64,000 nt of DNA from NCBI RefSeq assembly GCF_963583255.1, contig NC_084804.1, positions 34,633,453-34,697,452 of the forward strand. The letters are read 5' to 3'. Origin of the DNA: Pyrus communis (lineage: Eukaryota > Streptophyta > Magnoliopsida > Rosales > Rosaceae). The position numbers were made by a program, and so were the translations under genes. This document shows, in pieces, positions 39,764 through 50,317 of this stretch (its first letter is position 1; each line of letters opens with the position of its first letter). The notes beneath the pieces are model-generated. The model was not told the DNA's origin, did not search any database, and saw only the letters and a program-made list of their open reading frames with translations.

Positions 39764-40490
39764 TTTCAAACTAATATGAAATATCAACAAACAACAACTC
39801 AACTTTTGCAAATTCTCACTCAAGGACATCAAATTCTCCAACAATGAGAGCAAGAAAATGCCCAAGCAATCGCAATTTTGGAGAAGCAAGTTGGTCAAAT
39901 TGCTGCAATATTTAGTAAAAGAGACTAAGAAAAATTTCCAAGTGAATCCAAATCTAATCCGATTGAGCGAGATGTCTTCCATGAAGAAGATAGTGCCTAC
40001 ACCACATTGAGAAGTGAGGAGGATTTTGACAACGAATTGAGTGAACTAGCTTTAGTTGAAGAAAAGAAAGAGTATTCAATGTTGGAAGACCATTTGCATG
40101 ATCTAACTAGTCAAATCACTACCAACGAGAAGTCACTTTCTGAAGAACTTTGATTAGTTAAATCATGCAGATGGTCTTCCAACATTGAATACTCTTTCTT
40201 TTCTTCAACTACAGCTAGTTCACTCAATTCGTTGTTGAAGTCCTCCTCACTTCTCAATGTGTGTAGGCACTATCTTCTTCATGGAATACATCTCGCTGAA
40301 TCGGATTAGATTTGGATTCACTTGGAAATTTTTCTTAGTCTCTTTTACTCAATATCGCAGCAATTTGACCAACTTGCTTCTCCAAAATTGCGATTGCTCA
40401 TTTTCTTGCTCTCCATGTTGGAGAATTTGATGTCCTTGAGTGAGAATTTGCAAAAGTTGAGTTGTTGGTTGCTGATATTGCATATTAGTT
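39764..40490. repeat. Long inverted repeat of gypsy gag sequence
   Basis: The arms, about 39764-40113 and 40155-40490, are inverted copies roughly 340 bases long with few differences, around a spacer of about 40 bases. The sense arm encodes a gag segment (ILEKQVGQIAAIFSK-like at 39880). The minus-strand arm continues upstream with SWEEAFALMVQTNMQYQQPT near 40520. Transcription would fold into long double-stranded RNA. Confidence 0.8.
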
Positions 40491-42180
40491 TGAACCATCA
40501 ATGCAAAAGCTTCTTCCCATGAAGGTTTTTTGGGTTGCATGGGTGTGGCTTCATGCATAAACTTTGAGAATTGAGCACTAGAAGGCCAATGTTCCATTGA
40601 AAATTGCTGCCAAGCTATCTCTTCCCTACAACGGGAAACAATGAAACGAAATTAAAAAGTAACAATGAAAAAGGAAAATAATAAACAGAAATTAAAAATT
40701 TTCGTAAAAGAAATGTAAGGGAAAGAACTTAAAAGAAGGCAGTGCCAATAAGCCTAATAACTAATGGACAAAGAATTCCAGCACAAAGAGAATCATACAG
40801 TGGGTACCGCAACCTTTTTGGTTTTTGTTTTCTTTTTCTTTTAAAAAAATAAAATAAATTTTAAAAAAAAAAACTATGAAAACTAAACTAGAAAAATTAA
40901 GTAAAGCGCAATTAGCAAGCTGAATTGGAATTAAGGGGCAATTCCCGGCAACGACGCCAAAAACTTGATGTATATTTAAACTAATCTAAATAATAGATTA
41001 ATTTAAACCAAATTAAACTCGCAAGCGCACAAATCAATTGTAGCAATATATGCAAATACAAGGTCGACCCCACATGGATTGCTTTTAATACCAATTTAAC
41101 CAATTAAGCATGCTAGACTTAATTAAACAAACAAAGGATAGATTGAATCGAATAATTGAGTAATTGATTAACACTAAAATTAATAAGAAAAAGAAAAGAC
41201 AACTAATTAAAATAAGCAAATGACAAGAAAACCTAAGGTTATGAATTCACCAATAACAATCCTATTTACTTTTCTTAGCCAACTACTATCCAATTACCAT
41301 GTCAATGTTAAAGGTTGTTCTTTCTAAGGTATGAATTAATCCGTGGTCAGACATCAACTCTTATATCTCTACATGATAATTATATCCTATTGGTTAGACA
41401 TACAATTGAACACATAAAAACCCATTAAGCATAAAAGAATCATGTCAACCAAGTAGGACTAGCTTGATATTGGTCATCCTCACTAGTTTGTCTACTCTTC
41501 TTAATCTTAATTCCAATAAACCTAATTGATTGGTCATCCTCATAGATTTATCTAACTATCTAGATGCAAAATTCCTGAAGGTGATCAATCATTAGAAATT
41601 CGAACCTAGAATAAAATACACACAAAGGTTAAGAATATAACATGGCATATAATCGGATAATAATTGACAAAGTACTTCACAAATATTCATGTCATGGCTT
41701 CATCATAAACCTTACTTGGGAAACATGTCATCTGTATTGTACACCAGTTTTGGGGTCGATTTATCTTCTGGAAAATTATGTAAAAATATGGAAAACGTAG
41801 CTATATATCTTATCTTTCCATGCATTTATCGCACGTCATTGGAAAAAATCGAGAAAGCCTTCAAATCTTCATTCTTTCACAGTTGTGCAATTTTGATGGG
41901 AAAACAACTTCTGCGGGATTGATTTGTAAAACTAGAATGAGCTATCTTCCACTGCAAAGTGCTTTTGGCATTCTTCTGAAGATTCGTTTTGTACTCATGG
42001 ACAGCCTTCCCCGATAACTCCATGGACCGGAGTTGGTGTAGTGACTCCAATTTCTCAAAACTACGCCAACTCCAGTCCATGGAAAAATCAAGAAAGGCTA
42101 TCGGGGGGGCCAAAACGAATCTCCAGAAGAATGCTAAAAGCTATTTGCACACTCCGAAGGATCTCACACCTAGGATTTGA
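40491..42180 (-). mobile_element. Ty3/gypsy remnant: gag start, primer-binding site and LTR
   Basis: On the minus strand, LTR-type sequence from about 42180 to 40975 is followed by TTTTTGGCGTCGTTGCCGGG (40937-40970). This is the leader/primer-binding block of many plant gypsy elements (TTTTTGGCGCCGTTGCCGGGGA). Then comes a gag frame MEHWPSSAQFSKFMHEATPM at 40597. The LTR holds a word pair typical of the group (CAATCCATGTGGGGTCGACC on the minus strand). A local inverted repeat is seen at about 41969-42140 (GGCATTCTTCTGAAGATTCG against CGAATCTCCAGAAGAATGC). No pol was seen. The outer LTR edge is uncertain. Confidence 0.6.
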
Positions 42181-42446
42181 TATTCAAAACCTTCAATAGG
42201 GGTGGATGGATAGAAAGCGAAGAGAAACAAGATCAAGATCGAGTTCAAAAAGTTCAAAAAAATTGTGGAGGTGGAGTTTAAGGACGACAATAGGAGCAAC
42301 AAATGACGATGAGGACGAGTAGGAATTCAGTTTTCCCTTTTTGTGATTCAATTATGTATTCAATTCATGTTTTACTAATGCGAACAAACATTGGCATCAT
42401 GTTTTCCTCATGTATTCAATTCATGCTTTCCTTATGTAAACTTAAA

Positions 42447-42695
42447 TTCGAACTGACCATTTGACTATGGGCATTGGCTTTGAGGTGTGAGTCGCTAGAC
42501 TTGCATTATGCTAATTACCTCGTCCCCCGTCAGTTTATTATTTATTTTTTTGGTTGGTGCAATTTCTGTTTGTTTATGGATTCAAGTGGCTTATCAGCAT
42601 GCCCTTACCGTTGGCATTTTGTCTCATTGGACATGATTACCTTCTATGGATGATTACTAATTACTTTAAATCTTCTACTCTGTTATTAAGGAGAG
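42447..42695 (+). repeat. Copy of a GT47 pseudogene intron segment
   Basis: Colinear with 48472-48727, the intron before the 48756 exon of the exostosin-like pseudogene. Shared blocks include TTTGACTATGG(G/A)CATTGGCTTTGAG, TTTG(T/G)TTATGGATTCAA(G/A)TG-like and TATTAAGGAGAGA. Similarity stops just before the exon. There is no coding content. Confidence 0.75.
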
Positions 42696-42699
42696 ATAT

Positions 42700-44099
42700 T
42701 CATAGCGATTTCCCACTAAATTTGTATAAAAAGCTGTCAAATTTTCCCTTGAATTTTAATTTCAATTGATTACTCATTAAATTGTAAATTTAGCCAATTG
42801 ACCCCCTGAAGTTAGATTTGAGCAAATTTCATCCAATTTTCCATTCAACTCAGTTAAATGCGCGACACATGCCAATTGTCTAAGGGAAAAAAAAAAATTT
42901 ATCCCTAATGTGGACATTCTACATTTTTCCCATCTTTTTCTCTTATGCTAATTCGCTCCGTACACTTTTTGCTTGAATTAACCATGAAAGTCTAATTAAC
43001 AATTGCAAAATATTTGGCTTTGTGCCCAATTTACCAAAACGAAATCAACAATTTTTACAAGAATTAGTTTTGCACTTCGAGTGCTTTAATAAAGTTAACA
43101 AATTACACAAAAAAATATGCACCAGTCTTGCACCTTGTGCCAAAATCAAAGAAACCTATTAAATTTGTAGTTCTGCAGTATAATCCTATTAAAAGAACAA
43201 TTTAATCTCAACAGCAAAGCTCTTCATTAATAGCAACAAAGCCATCCAACACATCATAGTTAAACTCTCCATGGTCTTGTGTCATGCCCTAGACCCTGGG
43301 TCAGTGGAAAACTTAACCCCCTACCCAATACACGTGGAAAAAATAAAACAAAAAACCGAACTTCTCTTAGAAGGAACACATGACTTATGAGTCATGAGAT
43401 GCAAAGCCAAGTGGCAACTCATGATAGGTGAGTGCCACATCATCACATGAAGTGTCATATGAGTATGTAGATACTTGACAAGTAAGATATATAGATGGCT
43501 TGCTAAGGCTAATGTGTTGTCAACAAAATTAATGCTTTGATACCATTATGTCACGCCTCAAATTCAGGGTCAGTGGAAAAATTAATTTCGTGCTCGTTGC
43601 GTGAGTAAAAAGTAAAATAAAACAAAAGGATGAACTTCTCTTATAATAAGAACTCCAAAAACCAGTACAAGATGTACAAAAATAAATGAAACCCTTAAAT
43701 CTTTCTTGTCTAACACAACCTCAGCTCATCTAACACATGTCCTGTGTCAACCCTACAATGTCTAAAATGGATAGGGTGAGTGAAACCACCGTTAGTAGGG
43801 ACATAGGTCTTATCTATAATAATTGTCAAGGCTAAACCAAGTGTAATGCAACACGTAATTAATTATAACATGTGATCATTTTTTCTTTCTTTAAAAATGG
43901 AGACAACTAGTGGCAAGTCACGGTAGTAACCATTTAACTAATAAACCATGTATGCAGCTTAACTTTAATTACCCATCCGTTAATCTATATAATAAAACAC
44001 GCGGACCTGCACGTCTCATACCATTCATTTTACTACTGCAGTGGTGGTTCGAATGCTCTATTCTACAAACTAACACTCGTAACTCAATCAACCCTCAAT
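42700..44099. other. Repeat-rich intergenic sequence
   Basis: No gene recognised. Two imperfect direct copies of a block lie at about 43272-43380 and 43550-43645. Both include GGGTCAGTGGAAAA and GAACTTCTCTTA, with a CACGTGG or GTGCGTGAG variant between. Confidence 0.45.
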
Positions 44100-44560
44100 G
44101 ATTGTTAGGGATGACGCTGGAACTTTTGTGGCTGCTGCGAGCAAGAACTTCCCTGATATCTACTCCGCTTTACACGCTGAGGCATAATTAGTGGCTAGAG
44201 AATGTTTGTTTTGGGCAGTGGTAAGGGGTTTTACAAATTTACAAATTGAAGGTGATCCTCTTCACATTGTTGGGGAGCTCTCGGACTCCTCCTCGAATTG
44301 GTAAACTCTCGGTCAAGTTGTGGAGGATACCAAAGCTTTCTTCCCTGCAGTCATTGAAGATTTATTTGCCCACATCCGCCGCCAGGCCAACATAGTTGCA
44401 GCTTGCTCGTTATGCTCTTTCAATTAGAAGTCCTTGTGAGTGGTTGGAGACCCTCCTACCTTCATTTTGGATCTCCTCATTGAGGATTGCTTGTAATCTC
44501 TCTCTGTAATCCTTGATGTACTACCTGGGTTAAACCTTGTTGGGTTTCAACCATAATTAA
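44100..44560 (+). pseudogene. LINE-type RNase H domain remnant
   Basis: The frame reads IVRDDAGTFVAAASKNFPDI, YSALHAEA, stop, LVARECLFWAVVRGFTNLQI, EGDPLHIVGELSDSSSNW, stop, then QVVEDTKAFFPAVIEDLFAH and IRRQANIVAACSLC. The Asp-x-AG start, HAEA and EGD are hallmarks of the RNase H domain at the C-terminus of plant LINE ORF2 and related sequences. Several stops make it dead. An A-rich tail near 44580 fits a LINE 3' end. Confidence 0.7.
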
Positions 44561-45511
44561 TACATAATCGCATCTTTTCAAAATAAAAATAAAAAATTCG
44601 CTTTTGCCCCTTGCTGGTACCAACGAGAGTCGAACTCAACCACACAAAAACTAGTTTCCATTTCCATAACCCAACCTCTGAATATTTCAATAAAATTCAT
44701 CTACTCCAATATGCAATGACACATGCATGTAATCAACCTTATAAAGATATCCACATTATCGAAAATAACAATAACATGTCAAGGTTCCAATATAAATAAT
44801 TATATCAGTTATAAACATACTAAGTAGAACACATATTTCACAAAGTTTAAAAAAACAAATACCCCAATAGTGACTAATATATGCCCACGAACAAAGTTTG
44901 TATTTTTTACTCTAGTGGTTAAAATTGAAGGAGAGAGGAAGAGAGTGAAAGAGAACATGGGAGTGAGGAGAGAGGGAGATAGCTTGTTTTTTAATTTTTT
45001 TTTTTAAATTAGAGATGATAAAATTACTAAGTAGGTGAGGTTTGAAAAAAAATTACAAAATTTTGTTTGTGAAATTACATTACTATCCTTAACTTTTTCG
45101 TTATGATAAAAAACAAAGATGCATTTTCATCATCTTTTGGTTGACAAAGAAGATTTCATTAATGGAATTTTAGATAAGTTTTTCAAGAAACTCCCTATCT
45201 CAAATTCAAAGCTAAAACAAAAATTCAAGTCACAATTCACTACCGCAGTTGTAATCTTAAACGAAGATCCACGTCACAACTCACTACCACTACCATAGTT
45301 GTAATTTATCTTCTATCTTAAATCTTGATGCATTGCTTGACTCGGATGAAACATAAAATGTGAAAAGTGAACGATGAATGTTGATTATAGGACTGGGACA
45401 GGGAGGGGACATCTAATGTTGGGACAGAAAACCTTAACTCATTCCCTTCTTCCTCAGAAGCAGAGCTGCAGAAGAACCCCACTGCCATCCAGCACTGACG
45501 ATACTCTGAAA
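44561..45511. other. Intergenic sequence before the GT47 pseudogene
   Basis: AT-rich. It contains a GGGAGAGGA-type purine patch at 44925-44985. No gene was seen. Confidence 0.4.
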
Positions 45512-45701
45512 ATGGGAAGCGTAAATAACAAAGCCCGACCATTCATCACGCAGCACCACCAACATCCTATGTGCACCCGCACGCACCAGATCGGAGCCCT
45601 CCTTTTTGTCGCCACCTCCTTCTTCTTGACTAGCCTCTTAGACTGCTCCTTCATCCCATTACATAATAAATCGATGGACAAGAACGGCAAAGGCTAGAAG
45701 T

Positions 45702-46330
45702 ATGAAAGATTACCATGGAGTGGGTGCTCATGACAATCCTAAAGAGTCTATGGGAAAGGGTTATAGCCATTTGTGTTGCAATTTTTGTGAAATTGCTTCC
45801 TTAACTGCAGAACATGACAAGTTAACTGAGTATGCACCTCATCGTTCAATTGAGATGCTTAAAGGCTTGGGAGAAATAAAGAAAAGCCTTTGTGAAAAAG
45901 ATTGCACAAGTGGTGTTCAAAATTTTAAAGGCAAGGTTGATTCAACTGGTATAAAGAACATGTTGAGAAAATGGATGAGCCTAATAGTTGAGAAACAACA
46001 ATTGTTTGTGGAGTTAAAAGACAAGCTACAGTCAGACGTCTATGCGGTTGACTGAAGGACCCGCTTGAACAAAAAAAGTCTAAGTCGACATCAAGAGTTA
46101 AAAAACTCCCACAAGACGACAAATAGCTATGGAGGTACTTAAATTGTATTATGTGCATGTGCAAAGTGATTAATGTGTTATCTTGCAAATGTAATTTTAT
46201 TTTTTTGGTCAAATTTTTTTGTAGGAATTTACTTGCACAGGTGAAAGTTCACAAACACTCCATAACGTAGGACATGAGGCTCATTTATTTGACAGCTTGC
46301 CTCAAGTAAAGACTTTTAACTCTTTTAATT
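45702..46330 (+). pseudogene. FAR1/MULE-transposase-like C-terminal fragment
   Basis: The frame MKDYHGVGAHDNPKESMGKG continues GYSHLCCNFCEIASLTAEHD, and after a short break DPLEQKKSKSTSRVKKLPQD. A segment at 46226-46330 adds EFTCTGESSQTLHNVGHEAH. The pattern (tyrosine, HLC, F-x2-IASL, then a helix and a basic KSKSTSR tail) is that of the C-terminal part of FAR1-related proteins and MuDR-type transposases. The DDE and zinc-finger parts are missing, so this is a fragment. It lies in the first intron position of the GT47 pseudogene, where an exon is missing. Confidence 0.55.
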
Positions 46331-47522
46331 TTAATAAAGTTATACCAAAATTTAATTTCTAGACATAAGAGTTGAGCTTGAGAATTCAAACTTACTCTTT
46401 AAACATAAATGTAGGTTAAAATACACAGGCTACTGCTAAATTCGAGGTTTCGGACGAGGAAGAAAGAGGAAGCAGACCTATTTTTTGTGCCTACGTATAC
46501 TAAATGCGTTCGGATGATGGGGGGTCTTAATGATAAGGAGATTAACCAGACATATATGTGAAGGTAAATTCTTTTTCATTTCCTTGAGGAACTTTAAGCC
46601 TATGTGTTTAACCTCTTCTTATCGTTGCTTGAGCTCGGTGACGTTCTCTGTATTTGATGGGGATACATTTAAGCTCTTGTTATGTTATGCTCATTTGGTC
46701 GAATTTTTCCTTGCAGGTGTTAAGTCAAATGCCATATTTCAGGCGATCTGGTGGCCGTGACCACATATTTGTTTTTTCAAGGTACGGTTGTTTCATGATG
46801 GTCATCAATGCTTTTCTTGTTTCGGCCTGATTAATGACTTGTTCCGACCTAAACTGTTTCATATGGTGGATGAGTAGTTGTTTTTCTGTTGTATATCTCT
46901 ATCAGAAAAAAATTTGGGACATAATGTTGATTGTTGAGCACGCATGTTGTAAGAAGGGTAAAACAAAATAACTAATTTGGATTTTTAGCTCTGTCTGTAA
47001 ATTGAATTAACTGAGCAGTTTCTTGTCTTTACCTATTTGTGTGTGATTTTGAATGTAAAGCGCATATATCCGGCAGATCCTTCTATCTGACATAGGTAGA
47101 AGGAAGAAATCGGATTTTAAACATTATATTTTTGTTGTCATTTTTATGGAAATGATGATTTCAGGCTTTCAGTTGCATCAAGATGCCATGGAAAGTGTGA
47201 TAATTTATTATATTTTCTTATATTTAATGCTGAGAAAATTGTGTAAACTCCATCATATCAATGTGATGGGCTTGCCAAAAGTTACTACGTATGAAAATTT
47301 TGTTCGGCTGAAAAAAATTATTTCAAACTCTGTCAAGTTGTTCTGTCAATGATGCTTACTTCTTGCTTTTTCTCAACTGCAGTGGTGCTGGAGCTCACTT
47401 ATTTAGATCCTGGGCAACATATATAAATCGTTCCATTATTCTCACCCCTGAGGTATTTCCCTATTCCAGCTTAGCTTTTATGCTTAAGCTATTCTACAAA
47501 TTTTGTAGTGTTAAAATGTGTA

Positions 47523-47610
47523 TGGAAATAGCGACATAGATTTTGACATTCCATACACAAATTTAGTGCTAGATGTGTATGGAATGTCAAAATCTATGTC
47601 GCTATTTCCA
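47523..47610. repeat. 37-bp perfect inverted repeat (hairpin)
   Basis: Arms 47523-47559 and 47574-47610 are exact reverse complements (start TGGAAATAGCGACATAGATT), separated by the 14-base loop AATTTAGTGCTAGA. It lies in an intron of the GT47 pseudogene. No mismatch was found in the arms. Confidence 0.95.
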
Positions 47611-47659
47611 ATTAAAGTCCAGAGGGATTTAATAAGTTGAGAGATTTAATAGGTGGTGT

Positions 47660-47666
<7 letters not shown>

Positions 47667-47708
<42 letters not shown>

Positions 47709-47723
47709 CACACACACACACAT
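47667..47723. repeat. (TA)n plus (CA)n compound microsatellite
   Basis: A TA tract (47667-47702) is followed a few bases later by a CA tract. It is in an intron of the GT47 pseudogene. A second short microsatellite, (CT)n, is at about 48918-48945. Confidence 0.9.
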
Positions 47724-49520
47724 ACTATTTTATATATGTTAGAAGAGTGCACCTGCAATAAGTTATCATTAAGAAAAGAAAGTTCGGCTTGTCTCGTTGT
47801 CACTCTTTCTTTCGTTTCCACATTTCAAGCTGTTTGGTAATGGCATTGCTACACTGGTCCTAATTTGTTCGATTGCATTAAAGATAGTTAATATATGTAT
47901 GTTAGTGCAGGGTGATCGGACTGATAAGAAAGATACAAGTGCCTTTAATACGTGGAAAGATATCATAATTCCTGGGAATGTTGAGGACGGTATGACCACA
48001 AATGGGGCCACCTTGGTCCACCCTTTGCCTATACCAAAGCGGAAGTATCTAGCAAACTATTTAGGCCGTGCACAAGGAAAGGTTGGCCGTCTTAAGTTGA
48101 TAGAGCTTTCAAGGAAATTTCCAGATAAGGTGTGTTTTCTTGTATGACATGAATTGTGGAATTTTATGCATGTCATGTTCGTCCAACTTTGATGTGGTGT
48201 TGATTTCACATATGAAGTTTGATTTTTTCTAGAATTCTATTTACCCTCCGGATTCTGTTAAATGGGAATCCACTTGTAAAGTTTGTGAAACTAAGCAAAT
48301 GAAAGCACATAAGTAGTTGGAACTTGTGAACCCTAAAGACAAATAGTTTCTATATAATCTTTGAAATGTTTTTATGGTGGATAGAAAATTGCACAGGCAC
48401 AAAAAAGGTACCAGCTTCATGTTTCACCAACCTTCAGTTCTGTTAGTTCTTGGATTTTAATATTCGAACTCAACATTTGACTATGGACATTGGCTTTGAG
48501 CTGTAATTGAGTCTCAAAGACTTTAGTTATGTTGAAGACCTAGACCTTCTCCTTTAGTTTATGCATTTATTTTGTTTGTTTTGGTGGAATTCGTGTTTGT
48601 TTTTGGATTCAAATGACTGGTTAGCATGGCCATATCATTTGTCATCTTGTCTCATTTACATGATATTCCTTAATTGATGTTAGTAATTACTTTATTTCTT
48701 CTGCTCATTTATTAAGGAGAGAGATTCAAAATATGCCCGTTCATATTATAAACAGTTGGAATGTCCAGAGTTGAAGTTCAATGGTCCCGAAAAATTTGGA
48801 AGAATAGATTATTTTGAACACCTGCTCGACGCCAAGTTCTGCCTTGCTCCACGTGGGGAGTCATCCTGGACTCTTCGATTTTATGAGGCTTTCTTTGTGG
48901 TCTGTCTGTCTTTCTTGCTTGCTCTCTCTCTCTCTCTCTCTCTCTCTGCTTCCACTTCCCTTTATCTTTCTAGACCTAAACATATAAGATAATAGTCTTG
49001 TAGAAATAATGCTTTTCTTGCTGCAACAGGAGTGTGTACCTGTGATATTATCAGATCAAGTAGAACTGCCTTTCCAAAATGTTGTTGACTACACCCAGAT
49101 ATCAATTAATGGCCATCCACTCGAATAGGTCCCGAGCTTTTGCAGTACCTAGAGTCAATACCAGGTCAAATGCAGCACTCAGTGCACTTGTTGCTCTGGT
49201 TAATGTTTGTTTCAGCATACCATAGCCAAAACTTGTCCTTTTTTTTTTTTTTTTTAAATGTTGTGGTTCATTGTTGTTTCTCTTGTGCAGATGAATATAT
49301 AGAAGGGATGATAAGCCGGGGCAGACAAGTAAGATGTTTATGGACCTATGCTTCAGAATCAGCTTCATGTTCGGCAATGCATGCGATTCTTTGGGAGCTT
49401 CAGAGGAAAGTTAGGCTGTTTCACCAGTCTTCGGAAACATTCTGGTTGCACAATGGATCTGTTGTAAATAGAAACTTGGTCGAATTTTCGGAGTGGAGAC
49501 TGCCAATGCCTTTGCCTTGA

Positions 49521-50100
49521 TTATGGCATGGAATCATCTATATAGCTTCTTTGTATAGTTTCTGTGTCTTTCTGAAGTTCATATGTTCATTATTTTTTCA
49601 TATCTAAAATTTTAGTTGTAAATTGTTTATTGACAATTTTTTTCAGCTTAGTGAGAAAAATCTTACCTCTCTAGGACCTTGTGTACTCCATAGAATTGTA
49701 AGTTAATATGAAGGTGGATCCATTGGCCTTAATTTACTAACATTTTGAATTTGATAATGCATTTTTGCTTGCCATACACAGTTAATTACCTAATTTGTCT
49801 GGGGAATTTTTTTTTTTAATCAAATGATTGTCTATACTAAATTCATTTAAACTATAAGTTGAGGATTCAAACTTTATGTTTGCAATTTGCCAATGAGTTG
49901 ATTCTGCTTCGTAGGTATTTGTTTTTTGTTTGCTCGCATCCACAGCTTCTTAGTTAAGAATGTTTATTTTTGCACTCGAGATTCTATTTTTGAATTCCGC
50001 TTCTCTAAAAATATAACGGACTCGTAAATAGGACGCTTAGAACTAAAAGGTAAGCCAGCGCCAAAGAGATTTGATTCATTGATCACAAGTGATAAAATGC
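49521..50100. other. GT47 pseudogene to PPD4 intergenic region
   Basis: No gene seen. The distal part is the PPD4 promoter side. Confidence 0.5.
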
Positions 50101-50106
50101 CACGTG
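50101..50106 (+). promoter_or_regulatory. G-box upstream of PPD4
   Basis: CACGTG within GCCACGTGTCAG, next to a GATAA word (50091), about 215 bp before the PPD4 start codon. G-box plus I-box (GATAA) pairs are usual in light-regulated plastid-protein genes, which fits the product. This is inferred from motif and distance. Confidence 0.45.
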
Positions 50107-50317
50107 TCAGTCCGAAAACGATTAGGGAAAAATCCAGGATTTGTGCACCACAAAATACTCAAAATCCCAGAAGGACCGAGAACCTCAGCTTGTACAGCAC
50201 TCGCTTGCCAAATGCACAAAGTTTGTTAATCAAAACACTTTGTATTGGTCTTTCCAGAAAACTTTAAAGGGAGTCTGAAATTCTCACTCGTCTTGTGCTT
50301 CAAAAGTGGTGGAGGAA

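Larger units (their letters stand above)
45512..49520 (+). pseudogene. Exostosin-family glycosyltransferase (GT47), disrupted copy
   Basis: The first block (45512-45697) encodes MGSVNNKARPFITQHHQHPM plus CTRTHQIGALLFVATSFFLT, a type II Golgi membrane anchor, and then meets a stop. Further exons: 46415-46563 (VKIHRLLLNSRFRTRKKEEA, DLFFVPTY), 46717-46781, 47383-47452, 47911-48129 (GDRTDKKDTSAFNTWKDIII), 48756-48899 (KFCLAPRGESSWTLRFYEAF), 49030-49164 and 49291-49520, ending LPMPLP. They follow plant proteins like Arabidopsis At5g16890 in order. Two frame breaks are visible: a 2-base gain at the end of exon 46415-46563 (ACATATATGTGAAG where TAT-GTG-AAG is expected), and a 1-base loss in 49030-49164 (ATTAATGGCC where an AAA Lys codon is expected). 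The exon(s) between the anchor and VKIH are absent, replaced by a FAR1-like piece. An intact homologue would add sugars to cell-wall polysaccharide in the Golgi. Confidence 0.85.

Noticed and set aside
50306..50317. Upstream GTG as the PPD4 start
   Set aside because: Plant nuclear genes start at ATG; the in-frame ATG at 50318 gives a normal transit peptide.
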